From CAYNYF01 sp964401385 (lineage in GTDB: Bacteria; Planctomycetota; Phycisphaerae; SM23-33), in NCBI GenBank assembly GCA_964401385.1, contig CAYNYF010000064.1, positions 1 through 24,713 on the forward strand: DNA of 24,713 nucleotides, read 5' to 3'. Under the pieces are notes generated by a model. It ran no database searches. It was not told the DNA's origin and worked only from the letters and a program-made list of their open reading frames with translations. The position numbers and the translations under genes were made by a program. Shown here in pieces: positions 1 through 7,383 of the stretch; position 1 is the stretch's first letter; each line of letters begins with the position of its first letter.

Positions 1-808
1 TGCTCAGCACCTGCGGCTCGATGATCTTCTGCTCGACCATCGCCACCGTGCCGTATTCCTGGATGATCCGCGGGGCGTCCTTGGGGAAGATGCCCCAGAC
101 GACGGTGAAGTCCAGGTACATCTGCTTGCCGTCGGCCAGCGGGAACGACACGCCCGTGCCTTCCTCGATCTGGCGGACCTGGCGAGCCTTTCCGTCGCTG
201 TCCTTGACGGTCACCATCCTGCCCTTGGTGTGGACCTCCCACACGCTGTATCCGATCTCGACGCTGTCGACGCGTTTCTCGCGGGGGTTGATGTTGTAGT
301 AGCCAGCCTGGAGCACGTCGGGCAGGATGCCCTTCTCCCGTCCCTCTCGCAGGGTCTGCACACCGACGTAGCCCGGCTCGATGATGGTGGCCTGGACGAT
401 CTGGACGACCCGCCCGAACTCGTTGATCCGCCAGACGCCGGGAGTGAGCACCTGCTTCTGCGTGCCCTTCTCATCGGGCCCGGCGATGAACCGCTCCGGC
501 GGCAGGGCTTTGCCGATGTTGCTCTTCACCAGCCCGATCTGCCCGGGCCGGATCTCCACGTCGCCGACCTGCTTGGCGGTGAAGGTCCAGGGATTGAGGA
601 AGTGCCGCCCCGGGCCGCGCATCTGCTTCAGAACGCCCTGCTGGCCCTCGGCGGCGTATTGCTCGCCCGCCGACTCGCCGGTCTTGCGCGTCAGTTGCAG
701 CGATGTGCCGTGAGGGCACCAGTGATAGAGCATGGCCAGCCAGATCGCCCCCACGACCGCCACCAGCACCACCGCGCCGAGGATCGAGGAGAGGATTTTC
801 GGCATCAT
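1..808 (-). CDS. SPFH/band-7 family membrane protein (partial)
   Basis: This gene starts at 808 and runs off the left edge, so about 269 residues are visible. The start is chosen because AAAGGA lies 7 bases upstream of the ATG. Residues 5-28 form one hydrophobic segment, followed by a periplasmic or cytoplasmic domain with the phrases GPGRHFLNPW, IRPGQIGLV and IEPGYVGVQ. These recur in the next gene and are typical of prohibitin/flotillin-like (SPFH) proteins. Such proteins oligomerise on membranes and organise microdomains or protease complexes. It lies 58 bp downstream of a second, larger SPFH gene on the same strand, so the two probably form a hetero-oligomer. The C-terminal coiled coil is outside the window. 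The family call is by motif resemblance; the specific role is unknown. Confidence 0.8.
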   Translation of the reverse strand, partial: MMPKILSSILGAVVLVAVVGAIWLAMLYHWCPHGTSLQLTRKTGESAGEQYAAEGQQGVLKQMRGPGRHFLNPWTFTAKQVGDVEIRPGQIGLVKSNIGKALPPERFIAGPDEKGTQKQVLTPGVWRINEFGRVVQIVQATIIEPGYVGVQTLREGREKGILPDVLQAGYYNINPREKRVDSVEIGYSVWEVHTKGRMVTVKDSDGKARQVRQIEEGTGVSFPLADGKQMYLDFTVVWGIFPKDAPRIIQEYGTVAMVEQKIIEPQVLS

Positions 809-866
809 GATCGGGTCCTTTCGAAACTCGCCTTCGGTTCGTTCATCTCCGCGGCCAACGCCGCGC

Positions 867-2552
867 TCAGTTCTTCTCGCCTTCCGACGAGCGGATCCTT
901 GCGAACCGGTTGAACAGGTCCGCAAACAGGCCCTCGGTGTTGGACCAGATCCGCCGCACGCCGGGGGAGAACTTCATAATCAGTTGGTACTCGGCGTACT
1001 TCTCGCCGGTCTTGAAGGCGGAGATCTTTGCCTTGACGGCCTCGGCCTCGGCCTTGTGCTTCATCACCGTCACGTCGGCTTGGGCGATGCCGGTGGCGAT
1101 GACCTGGGCGGCCTTGTCCTTGGCGGCCTCCAGGTTGATCTTCGCCACGGCGAAGTCGCGTTCGGCCTTGGTGACCTCGACGCCCCGGTATCGCTCCGCG
1201 TCGCGGACGAGCTCGGCAATGGTGCCCCGGACCTCGCCAAACTTGCTCTCGCGGTCCTTTCGGCGCTCCTGGATGACCTTGGCCAGCCGGCCTCCCTTGC
1301 GCAGCGGCTCGCCGTCGGGGCCTAGCTTGGCATTGCCCCCGACCATCACGACGTTGCCGCGTTCGTCGAGGACGGGCTTTCCGTCCGGGCCGAGCTCGGG
1401 CCCGGCGCCTACCATGACCACGTTGCCGATTTGCATCTCGATTTCCTTGGTGAACTGGTCGATCTCCCGACGGGCGATCTCGCGGCGCTCGTACTGCTCG
1501 CGGATGCGCTTCGGGGGCTCGGTGGAACGGATGACGAACGCCTTGATCAGGATGCCCTCCTGCGCGCAGGCGTCTCGCAGGCGGCGCTCCACCTCGTTCT
1601 GCACCTGGATCCGCGTGTCGCCGGTGATGTAGTCCACCGCCCGGTATTGCCCGCCGACCATCCGGAAGAACGACCGCGCGAAGGGAAGGATGATCTTGCG
1701 CTGCATGTTGTCGATCCCGCCGGATTCCTCCAGGTCCTGCTTGTCCACGTACTTGACGAACACCTCCGGCAGCTTCTTGACGTCCGGGGCCCACTCGGTC
1801 GTGCCCTCCACGCGAATGTCGAAGCCGTACTTGGAGGGAAACCTGATAATGTACTCCTGCCCCATCTCGAACTTCTGCGAGCGGACGTCGATGGGCGTGA
1901 CCTTGTAGACGTAGGGGTTGGAATACTCGGGGAAGGTCCCGGCCGGCAGGAGGAACGGCTGCGTGCCGCGCTCCTGTTTCTTGACCACGAAGACGCTGCT
2001 CTCCGCGGACTCCTTGCCCACCAGGCGGGTCACCACGCCCATGAAGCCCGGCTCGATCTTGACCATGTCGGTCTCTTCCACGTCGTAGGCCCAGACGTTG
2101 AGGTAGTAGCGGCCGGGCTTGATCGGCTCGAGGAGGATGCCCTTCTGCCTGTCGTTTTCCACCACGACCTGCCCGCCCTCCAGCGGCTCGCCGTAGCGGC
2201 GGATCAGCACGCCGACCTTGCCCTTGGGAATGACGGTGGCTTTCATGGGCCTCGGCCAGTACCAGGTCCAGGGGTTGCGGAAGTGTCGGCCTTCCTTGAG
2301 GATTTCAAACTGCGGACCCTTGAACTCCCCCGAGGGCGAGAGGACGTCTTCGTTGGAGATCTCCTTGCCGGTCTTTTTCAGCAGGGGCGCGAACTCGCCC
2401 TTTTCCACCTCGATGCGGCAGAAGAACCAGACGAACACCACCGCCGCGACGACCAGGACGCCCACCGCGATCCCGCCGTACTTGAGCAGGTCGCCTCGGC
2501 GGACGCCGTATTCGTCGCCCGACTGCCTCGGCTGCTGTCGAAGTATGCTCAT
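867..2552 (-). CDS. SPFH/band-7 domain protein, membrane anchored
   Basis: A 561-residue protein. The start is the ATG at 2552, preceded by GAAAGGA at about 8 bases; the longer upstream reading overlaps the neighbouring gene and is rejected. Residues 25-45 form a single transmembrane helix. An SPFH region follows, with PKGKVGVLIRRYGEPLEGG, IEPGFMGVVTRLVG and a segment on regulated N-terminal processing of band-7 type. Residues about 350-374 and 430-520 are rich in charged and Ala residues and look coiled-coil. Between them, residues 375-421 hold two copies of a GNVVMVG...LGPDGxP unit, which is unusual for the family. Family members form ring or cage oligomers on membranes. It sits 32 bp after a membrane-bound winged-helix gene and 58 bp before another SPFH gene, suggesting one operon. 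Confidence 0.87.
   Translation of the reverse strand: MSILRQQPRQSGDEYGVRRGDLLKYGGIAVGVLVVAAVVFVWFFCRIEVEKGEFAPLLKKTGKEISNEDVLSPSGEFKGPQFEILKEGRHFRNPWTWYWPRPMKATVIPKGKVGVLIRRYGEPLEGGQVVVENDRQKGILLEPIKPGRYYLNVWAYDVEETDMVKIEPGFMGVVTRLVGKESAESSVFVVKKQERGTQPFLLPAGTFPEYSNPYVYKVTPIDVRSQKFEMGQEYIIRFPSKYGFDIRVEGTTEWAPDVKKLPEVFVKYVDKQDLEESGGIDNMQRKIILPFARSFFRMVGGQYRAVDYITGDTRIQVQNEVERRLRDACAQEGILIKAFVIRSTEPPKRIREQYERREIARREIDQFTKEIEMQIGNVVMVGAGPELGPDGKPVLDERGNVVMVGGNAKLGPDGEPLRKGGRLAKVIQERRKDRESKFGEVRGTIAELVRDAERYRGVEVTKAERDFAVAKINLEAAKDKAAQVIATGIAQADVTVMKHKAEAEAVKAKISAFKTGEKYAEYQLIMKFSPGVRRIWSNTEGLFADLFNRFARIRSSEGEKN
1290..1430 (-). repeat. Internal duplication in SPFH gene
   Basis: This stretch encodes residues 375-421 of the SPFH protein. 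It contains GNVVMVG followed by LGPDGKP, then again GNVVMVG followed by LGPDGEP. The duplicated unit interrupts what otherwise reads as a continuous coiled coil and probably forms a loop. Confidence 0.7.
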
Positions 2553-2584
2553 CGCTGCATCCTTTCTCACCCGTTGGCTGTTCG

Positions 2585-3055
2585 TTACTCGCCGGCGGAC
2601 CGCGCGGCCAGTGAGGCCTTGACCTCCGGCACCACCCACACCTGCGTCTCGCCGCGCTGCTCGAGCTTGGCGTAGCCCTTCCGGGCCAGGGCCGTGAAGA
2701 TTCGCTCGGCCGTTCCGATGGTGACGTGCAGCTCGCTGGTCAGGTCGGTAACGGTCAGCTCGCCGCGGCAGTACTTGGCCACTTCGATGGTCTCTTCCAA
2801 CGGCAGGCGTTTGGCCGAGAGCCACAGGCCCGTCCCGGCGGCCACCACCACCAGCCACCACGCCGCGTACTGTCCGCGCACGGGCGTCGGAAAGCTGGTG
2901 GTCATGTCCAGCACGAGCAGGGCCAGGCTACCCCAGAACAGAACGATCCCCGCAAGGCGTTTCCGGCGCCGGCCTTTCCTGAAGTCGATCAGGGAAAAGC
3001 CGCCGCCCCTCGTGACGACCCGTGAGAACCGTCGATTGTCCCACCTCGAGATCAT
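2585..3055 (-). CDS. Membrane protein with C-terminal winged-helix domain
   Basis: A 156-residue protein and the first gene of the SPFH set. The basic N-terminus (FRKGRRRKRLAG) precedes two hydrophobic helices, about residues 35-52 and 62-80. The C-terminal half (VAKYCRGELTVTDLTSELHV and following) reads as a winged helix-turn-helix: a helix, a turn at SELHVTIGTAERIFTALARKG, then a wing-like strand pair ending in QVWVV. The layout suggests either a membrane-tethered DNA-binding regulator or a wHTH used for protein contact. Its stop is 32 bp from the SPFH start, so co-expression is likely. No strong ribosome site is visible before the ATG, so the start is less certain than the reading frame. 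The precise family is not recognised. Confidence 0.75.
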   Translation of the reverse strand: MISRWDNRRFSRVVTRGGGFSLIDFRKGRRRKRLAGIVLFWGSLALLVLDMTTSFPTPVRGQYAAWWLVVVAAGTGLWLSAKRLPLEETIEVAKYCRGELTVTDLTSELHVTIGTAERIFTALARKGYAKLEQRGETQVWVVPEVKASLAARSAGE

Positions 3056-3128
3056 CTGGATATCAGCTTATCCGCCGCCACCGGCGCCCACAAACAAATT
3101 CTACCCGCCGGCAGCGGGGCTCGGGCCC

Positions 3129-3222
3129 GCCCCGCCGCGCGCCGGACGCTGAGTCAGGCCGGCGCCTTCATGCGCCAGCGGGCCAGGACCTCCATCCGCA
3201 AGCGCAAGGGCGTCTCGCCGTC
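3129..3222 (+). pseudogene. Phage tail-like gene fragment, copy A
   Basis: This short stretch matches the middle of the repeat copies at 5033-5276 and 7959-8203. In one frame it reads RRTLSQAGAFMRQRARTSIR followed by KRKGVS. The same words occur in the other two copies. The 5' part of the gene (MIEMQMKALFFDS) is missing here. The fragment is joined directly to a piece of a different gene ending in GWYALP, so it is a deletion fusion remnant. The Arg-rich signature resembles small tail or neck proteins of tailed-phage prophages; that family assignment is from memory and unsearched. Confidence 0.6.
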
Positions 3223-3226
3223 GGCG

Positions 3227-3291
3227 CCATGGAGGCGCCGGAGGGCTGGTACGCGCTGCCCATGCCGGAAGACAAGCCGGTGGAGCATTAG
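3227..3291 (+). pseudogene. GWYALP fragment 1 (3' end of a decayed gene)
   Basis: This reads MEAPEGWYALPMPEDKPVEH and then stops. The segment coding PEGWYALP is nearly the same at 4096-4119, where a longer portion of the same gene remains. It follows directly on phage tail-like fragment A. Only the C-terminal end survives, so it is taken as a remnant rather than a working gene. Confidence 0.55.
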
Positions 3292-3321
3292 CGAATGCGT
3301 GAGACGCTCCACTCAAACCGC

Positions 3322-3780
3322 TCAACAGTCGCGAGGGTCCCATTCAGCATCACGATTGTGTTGACTGCATCGTTGTGGCTTTATCTTGTTCAGCGCTGGC
3401 TCAAGTTCGTCAAAGGCGGCGATCTCCTCGCACCTCGCGCAGCCTCGAGTCTTCCACCACAAGTAAAGCCGCGACGGGTCGATTTTGTTCTCCTGACACC
3501 ACGCTCGGATACGAGGCCCAGCGCAATGGCGCGATCGTCTGTGTTCGGAAAAGAACCCCAGCATATCCGCGATCAGATCACCAACCCGGATGCGGAACCG
3601 GTTCTGTTTCTTCCGCCCGCCGACGTAGAGGACATTCGGCAGTCCACCCACTTCCTCTTGTTTATATTCTTTGGTGAGTGTCAAGACATAGACCGTGCCA
3701 TTATCGGGAGGCAATTCCACAGCGTCACCAAGCGTGTGGGACAGGAGGTAATCGATTCGGTAAGGCCCATGCCACGGCAT
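3322..3780 (-). CDS. GIY-YIG-like domain protein
   Basis: A 152-residue protein. The start at 3780 is supported by AGGAG 7 bases upstream; a longer reading lacks a ribosome site. Residues 28-34 (GTVYVLT) and 51-55 (LYVGG) sit like the two halves of a GIY-YIG core. They are followed by Arg residues at 61 and 63, CARCEE with Glu118-119, and a terminal ALNKIKP with Asn131. This order of Tyr, Tyr-Val-Gly, Arg, Glu and Asn is what the GIY-YIG nuclease fold shows. The match is to fold-level motifs only, so nuclease activity is inferred. The gene runs opposite to the phage-like fragments around it and lies between two partial GWYALP copies (3227-3291 and 3961-4140), as if inserted as a cassette. Confidence 0.65.
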   Translation of the reverse strand: MPWHGPYRIDYLLSHTLGDAVELPPDNGTVYVLTLTKEYKQEEVGGLPNVLYVGGRKKQNRFRIRVGDLIADMLGFFSEHRRSRHCAGPRIRAWCQENKIDPSRLYLWWKTRGCARCEEIAAFDELEPALNKIKPQRCSQHNRDAEWDPRDC

Positions 3781-3903
3781 GTCGTTTCTCCTGATTCGCG
3801 GCTCAGTCTCAGACATGAGCATATCTGGCAGACAAGCGGAGGCAAGCCAAAAGTGGCCAGCGCAAGAGGCATCCGGGGCAGCCGGGCGTTCGTCGAGTTG
3901 TTC

Positions 3904-3930
3904 GCCCTTCAACGGGCTCAGGACAAGGCC
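3904..3930. repeat. Dispersed short repeat (PEPVEG type)
   Basis: The words CAACGGGCTCAGGACAAGGC match a short dispersed repeat often seen in environmental bacterial genomes. On the minus strand it translates as CPEPVEG. It lies just left of a second short palindrome at 3942-3961. Recognition is from memory, not a search. Confidence 0.5.
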
Positions 3931-3941
3931 CACGACAAAAA

Positions 3942-3961
3942 CCTGCCTGCGGGCAGGCAGG
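3942..3961. repeat. Perfect 9-bp inverted repeat (LPAGRQ type)
   Basis: CCTGCCTGC, two bases, GCAGGCAGG: a perfect hairpin with 9-bp arms. Its translation in the plus frame gives LPAGRQ, a word produced by a dispersed palindrome common in metagenome-assembled genomes. It marks the exact left edge of the GWYALP fragment 2. Confidence 0.65.
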
Positions 3962-4140
3962 GCTCGTGCGCGCACTGCGGCGTGCGGACGATCTACGTCC
4001 CGGGCGGAGAGGCCGTCCCCCTGCGGGAAACATTCAAGGGCGTGAAGGTCTGGGTCCTGGACGCTTCCGGGCAGCCGGTCCCCGGCCGGATGGACCTGCC
4101 GGAGGGCTGGTACGCCCTGCCGCTGGAGAGACAGGATTGA
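3961..4140 (+). pseudogene. GWYALP fragment 2 (truncated small gene)
   Basis: An open frame of about 59 codons with no start of its own. It begins at a palindrome and ends at a TGA at 4138-4140. It contains HCGVRTIYVPGGEAVPLRET, then FKGVKVWVLDASGQPVPGRM and DLPEGWYALP. Coherent codon use and shared C-terminus with 3227-3291 show that it descends from the same gene family. The palindrome and the PEPVEG repeat appear to have replaced the N-terminus. A phage origin is suggested only by its neighbours. Confidence 0.55.
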
Positions 4141-4164
4141 TCCGGCAGGGCTTGCCTGAACCCC

Positions 4165-4395
4165 TCAGCCCCTGTCCTCCCGATACTGGAATACCTCTTC
4201 AACGGAGCGGCCAAACGTCCGGGCGATGCGAAATGCCAATGCCAACGACGGAACGTATCCGCCGGCTTCCAGAGCAATGATCGTCTGGCGTGTAACGCCG
4301 ACTTTCTTCCCAAGCTCTGCCTGGGTCATTTCGCCATGGTCGAAGCGGAGCCGTCGAACCTGATTTGTCAGACGGTGGCGATCATCCCTGGCCAT
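4165..4395 (-). CDS. XRE-family HTH regulator
   Basis: A 76-residue single-domain regulator. The start at 4395 follows GGGAG at 7 bases and overlaps the preceding membrane-protein gene by 14 bp. Residues about 18-50 form a Cro/XRE helix-turn-helix: MTQAELGKKVGVTRQTIIAL followed by EAGGYVPSLALAFRIARTFG. A short tail ends in EEVFQYRED. Regulators of this small type usually bind DNA as dimers and control their own operon. The pairing with a four-helix membrane protein is a recurring arrangement in bacteria. A palindrome over the -10 box of the shared promoter (4885-4895) is a candidate binding site. The cassette lies between GWYALP fragment 2 and tail-like repeat B. Confidence 0.88.
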   Translation of the reverse strand: MARDDRHRLTNQVRRLRFDHGEMTQAELGKKVGVTRQTIIALEAGGYVPSLALAFRIARTFGRSVEEVFQYREDRG

Positions 4396-4837
4396 GGGAT
4401 AGCTCCCGCCTGCGAATGCACCAGATCGCCGCCGTTCGGACAGCACTCATGATGCCGAGGCCAAGACACAGAGCGGGAAGGAGCCAGTTGGCGCTGAACG
4501 AGATGGTCTTCTCGCCTTGTGCCGTGGCGATCGCCCAGGGAACGGCGCAGGTCAGCGTCCACAGGATCACGAGAGCGAGAGCGCCTGCGTTGTCGCCGCG
4601 AGCCCGTATCGATTCCTCGCGCTCGTCCGTGGTCGGGCCGTCTCCGTACCGCCTCCTTCTCCAGGTCAGTGCAAGGGCCCCGGCCGCGACAGGAAGGCAT
4701 CCGAGAGCAAGCAATAACACCCCCAGCAAAGCGCTGTGCTGGAGTTGGAAGACGCCCAGAGCCATGACGAAGACTCCGAGCCCGGTCAGTCCCAAGAGTC
4801 CGATCCACGATCCATCCTTTAGCATTGCTCGCCACAC
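4382..4837 (-). CDS. Four-helix membrane protein paired with XRE regulator
   Basis: A 151-residue protein. A GTG start at 4837 has AAAGGA 6 bases before it; an ATG at 4825 is the alternative (147 aa). Four hydrophobic helices are visible at about residues 9-30, 34-58, 81-102 and 114-136. Between helices 2 and 3 is an exposed segment RRRRYGDGPTTDEREESIRA. This TDERE-type loop is seen in DUF2178/DUF3796-like membrane proteins that are encoded beside XRE regulators. The function of such pairs is unknown; the membrane protein may sense or be controlled by its partner. It is the promoter-proximal gene and overlaps the XRE gene by 14 bp, so the two are translationally coupled. Confidence 0.75.
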   Translation of the reverse strand: MWRAMLKDGSWIGLLGLTGLGVFVMALGVFQLQHSALLGVLLLALGCLPVAAGALALTWRRRRYGDGPTTDEREESIRARGDNAGALALVILWTLTCAVPWAIATAQGEKTISFSANWLLPALCLGLGIMSAVRTAAIWCIRRRELSHGQG

Positions 4838-4884
4838 GGGATTTCCTTTCCGGCTGTAGTCGCAGTTGCACGTCAAGGTAACAG

Positions 4885-4918
4885 AACATGATGTTATCAA
4901 AGAAGGACTAGATGTCAA
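4885..4918 (-). promoter_or_regulatory. Promoter of membrane protein-XRE pair, with operator-like palindrome
   Basis: On the minus strand TTGACA (4913-4918) and TAACAT (4891-4896) are separated by 16 bases. The -35 box is a perfect consensus and the -10 box matches four of six. A perfect inverted repeat AACATGATGTT (4885-4895) overlaps the -10 box, where a small XRE protein could repress. The operator role is inferred. Confidence 0.6.
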
Positions 4919-5032
4919 GCAAATTTTACACAAACTCGGCGAATTCTCGTTGAGGACTTCCTCACACGGCATCCGACCCGGCCAGGCCTTCGTCGGGCTG
5001 TTCGGGCACGTCAGGCAGCTCGGGCACGGGCC

Positions 5033-5276
5033 CAGGGAGAGGATGAAGTCATGATCGAAATGCAGATGAAGGCGCTGTTTTTCGACTCGCCCCGCGTTCT
5101 GCGGGCGATGGACGCCGCCACGCGCCGAGAGATGTCCTGGGTCGGGGCGTTCATCCGCCAGCGGGCCAGGACTTCCACCCGCAAGCGCAAGGGCATCTTT
5201 CGTCCCGGCGGCCCGCCGCACTCCCGCGCGGGGCATCTGCGGCGGCTGAGGGGCACGGGCGGGCCTGGCGGCCGTG
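5033..5276 (+). pseudogene. Phage tail-like gene fragment, copy B
   Basis: An ATG at 5051 opens MIEMQMKALFFDSPRVLRAM, continuing with DAATRREMSWVGAFIRQRAR, TSTRKRKGI and PGGPPHSRAGHLRRLRG. The ATG overlaps the TGA of an upstream frame ending RMKS, a relic of phage-style coupling. The Arg/Lys-rich signature followed by PGxPPHSxxGxLR resembles small tail-completion or neck proteins of prophages. After about 75 residues the frame degenerates into low-complexity Gly/Arg. DNA of about 244 bp is closely similar to copy C at 7959-8203, in the same orientation. It ends abruptly at a 12-bp palindrome (5277-5288). Confidence 0.6.
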
Positions 5277-5288
5277 CCCGCATGCGGG
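5277..5288. repeat. 12-bp perfect palindrome at edge of repeat B
   Basis: CCCGCATGCGGG is its own reverse complement. It begins exactly where similarity between repeats B and C stops, so it marks the inner left border of the sigma-factor cassette. Confidence 0.6.
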
Positions 5289-5430
5289 AGGCTTGGAGCG
5301 CCACTTGGTCCTTCCGAACTATCACAGTAGTCCGCGTGGCCATCTGCTCAATCACCGGCTCTCCTGGCTGGATACTCAACAAAGCAGCTTCGTTCGCTGG
5401 CGCACTTTCCTGATTGACGTTAGTGTAGGC
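5289..5430 (-). pseudogene. Possible truncated ORF downstream of the lipoprotein gene
   Basis: On the minus strand an open frame after a TAG at 5431-5433 reads NVNQESAPANEAALLSIQPG, then EPVIEQMATRTTVIVRKDQV and ALQASRM. It continues only into antisense of repeat B. There is no convincing start codon with a ribosome site. The residue mix looks like ordinary protein rather than a shadow. It may be the beginning of a former fourth gene in the sigma operon cut by repeat B. This is weak evidence. Confidence 0.25.
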
Positions 5431-5482
5431 CTACCCTGAGCAGTGGGTATCAGGCAGCAGGCTCTGTTGCACTGTCGCTCAA

Positions 5483-6883
5483 CTATTCCGACATCAGGCC
5501 CTTGATCACGTTGTCGGGCCAGTCCTTGCTGATGCACTGGTGCTTGCCGTCGAGGCCGTACAGCACGACCTCCGGCCGCTTGGGCGAGCCGAGGGGTGAA
5601 CCCGGCGGCACCATCACGCATAGCTCCCGCGCCGAGCGCCAACTCGCCGGGGGTGCGGGCATGTATCTGTTCTCCGGGAGCCACCCCTTCTCGACAGGGC
5701 TCTGCGTCCGTCCGGTTTTCAACTCGACGATGCCGACCTCTCCTTTCTCTCCGGGCACACTGACCCACTGCGCGTCGGGGCTGAGGCGGAACATAAGCAC
5801 CAAGCTCGGCAGCGTCTTGTACGCCAAATCCGGCAGCAGCTTGGAGACGACGGCGGCGTTGCCGGGGTGGATGACGAACAAGGTAAAGTTTGTCGGCAAC
5901 GTGCCTGCCGTCGCCGGCAGCTCAACGCGCACGGAGCTGAATATGATCCGCCCGTCCGGAAGCCACCGTAGTCGGGCAAAGGGCGAAAAGAGAACGGCGG
6001 CGACTTCCTCGGTTTGGCCGGGCGGTCCGATAAGCTCACCGGCCTCCGATGCCACCCTACGCTTCACGATACTGCCCGTGTTGAGGTCCTTGCCTCGGCC
6101 GACGGCTGTGTAATACAGCAACGACCGACTGTCGGGCGACCAGTCGAACTGCCAACTGACCTCGGTCTCCAGAAGCTGCGAGCCCGTCTTGGCCTGCCCT
6201 TGTGAAAGCTGCCTCACGTGCAGCCGAGCGCCAGTGGACGATACGTCAGACCCCCCCTCCTTTGTGAGCGACTGGGTCGTGAAGGCCAGCAGCTTGCCAT
6301 CCGGGCTGGCGGAGACGTGGAGAATCCCTCCCGGGTACTCCAGGACCTCCTGGTCGGCCTTGGCCTGGCCGTTCTCGACGTGTGCCATGATGATCCGCGA
6401 GCCCTCGACCTTGGCACCCCCGAACTCCCGCCAGAGCTCGCCCAGCTTGGGCTTGAGCTCCTCGGCGTGCTTGGTCGCCAGGTACATCTTCATCATCCCC
6501 AGCGTGCTGGACGAGAGACCTTGAGTGCTGGCCATCCGGCCGAGGTCCTTTTCGGAAGAGCGAATGATCTCCGACCGGAAACGCTCGGCTAGCACGATGA
6601 CCTCCTGCTCCGTTTCAGGCGGCAGGGCCCGTTCCACCCGGTCCCATTTGGCCATGTCCGTGCTATCCACGGCCAGGAAACGCTTGGAGTCGCCAAACCA
6701 GGAAACGAAAGCGACACGTGATTCCTTCAGGCGGTTCAGCTTTCCTTTGGCGTCTGTGACATACAAGCCATCGGCCAGTACCAAAGCCTGCTGCCCGTCG
6801 GGCGACCAGCAGATTTTCTCCGGCAGGCAGCCGCCGCAGTTCAAGCCCAGTATTCCCAGTAATGCGAACAGATACGATTTCAT
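5483..6883 (-). CDS. Beta-propeller (TolB/WD40-like) lipoprotein
   Basis: A 466-residue protein. Its ATG overlaps the stop of the anti-sigma-like gene (ATGA), making the start firm. Residues 1-19 (MKSYLFALLGILGLNCGGC) are a signal peptide with two candidate lipidation cysteines, 16 and 19; neither lipobox is perfect. Propeller-type blades recur as CWSPDGQQALVLADG, ASPDGKLLAFTT, WSPDSRSLLYYT, WLPDGRIIFSS and LSPDAQWVSV. These are typical of PD40/TolB-like repeats that form a beta-propeller. A helical stretch (about residues 95-165) interrupts the blades. The protein is probably anchored outside the cytoplasmic membrane. As the third gene after a sigma factor and a membrane anti-sigma protein, it may act as the extracytoplasmic sensor or as the output; the sequence does not decide. 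Confidence 0.75.
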   Translation of the reverse strand: MKSYLFALLGILGLNCGGCLPEKICWSPDGQQALVLADGLYVTDAKGKLNRLKESRVAFVSWFGDSKRFLAVDSTDMAKWDRVERALPPETEQEVIVLAERFRSEIIRSSEKDLGRMASTQGLSSSTLGMMKMYLATKHAEELKPKLGELWREFGGAKVEGSRIIMAHVENGQAKADQEVLEYPGGILHVSASPDGKLLAFTTQSLTKEGGSDVSSTGARLHVRQLSQGQAKTGSQLLETEVSWQFDWSPDSRSLLYYTAVGRGKDLNTGSIVKRRVASEAGELIGPPGQTEEVAAVLFSPFARLRWLPDGRIIFSSVRVELPATAGTLPTNFTLFVIHPGNAAVVSKLLPDLAYKTLPSLVLMFRLSPDAQWVSVPGEKGEVGIVELKTGRTQSPVEKGWLPENRYMPAPPASWRSARELCVMVPPGSPLGSPKRPEVVLYGLDGKHQCISKDWPDNVIKGLMSE

Positions 6884-7383
6884 TGTTCTATCTCCCGAAC
6901 CTGCATTTCAGAGGGCGAGTGCCAGTTGACAAGCGGCTTGCGCCGATCCTGAGTGGCCTTGGTTGTATCAATGAATGCCTGAAGGCTCCACAGCTCCGAC
7001 GTCCTCATGGCCGGCGTGGGCGCGGGCACGACGACGACAGACGGTTCCGGCGCGGGCAATTGCCGTTCGCGTGGAAACAGCCAGCGAGCAGACAGCCCCA
7101 CCAGCAGGCAGCCTGCCATGGCGATCGCCATGACAGCGGCCCGCCATCGTGATCGCTGACGCGGCCGTGCAGCCAGCGGCGGCAACTCCAGCCCCGCCGA
7201 CACGCTCCGCCTCTTCATCGCCTCGTGCGCCTGGGCAGCGGTCGTGAGGAGCTCCGACTGACGCGAGTTCCGTCCGGCATCCTCGGCCACAACGGCTGCT
7301 AGCAACGCCTCGACGTCTTCGGATAGCTGGCCTAGCGCCCGATCCAACATCAGTCGCTCAAGCAGGTGGGGCTCGACATTCAT
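6880..7383 (-). CDS. Single-pass membrane protein, putative anti-sigma factor
   Basis: A 167-residue protein. The start overlaps the sigma-factor stop by ATGA and the stop overlaps the lipoprotein start by ATGA. Residues 1-75 are helical and cytoplasmic, with LLERLMLDRALGQLSEDVEA and a run of Glu/Ala. Residues 82-103 form one transmembrane helix, followed by a Pro-rich link and an outer tail of about 55 residues. This topology, directly after an ECF sigma gene, is that of an anti-sigma factor. No zinc-binding HxxxCxxC signature (ZAS type) is present, so it would belong to another class. Function is inferred from position and topology. Confidence 0.7.
   Translation of the reverse strand: MNVEPHLLERLMLDRALGQLSEDVEALLAAVVAEDAGRNSRQSELLTTAAQAHEAMKRRSVSAGLELPPLAARPRQRSRWRAAVMAIAMAGCLLVGLSARWLFPRERQLPAPEPSVVVVPAPTPAMRTSELWSLQAFIDTTKATQDRRKPLVNWHSPSEMQVREIEQ

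Noticed and set aside
1431..2675. Plus-strand open frame over the SPFH gene
   Set aside because: His/Asp/Leu-rich composition without domains, opposite a well-supported gene.
3295..4140. Plus-strand 281-codon frame taken as one gene
   Set aside because: Its first two thirds are antisense to the GIY-YIG-like gene; only the last 60 codons are coherent and are listed as fragment 2.
7158..7200. Zinc-finger anti-sigma motif in the 167-aa protein
   Set aside because: No HxxxCxxC pattern is present anywhere in the protein, so the ZAS class is not supported.
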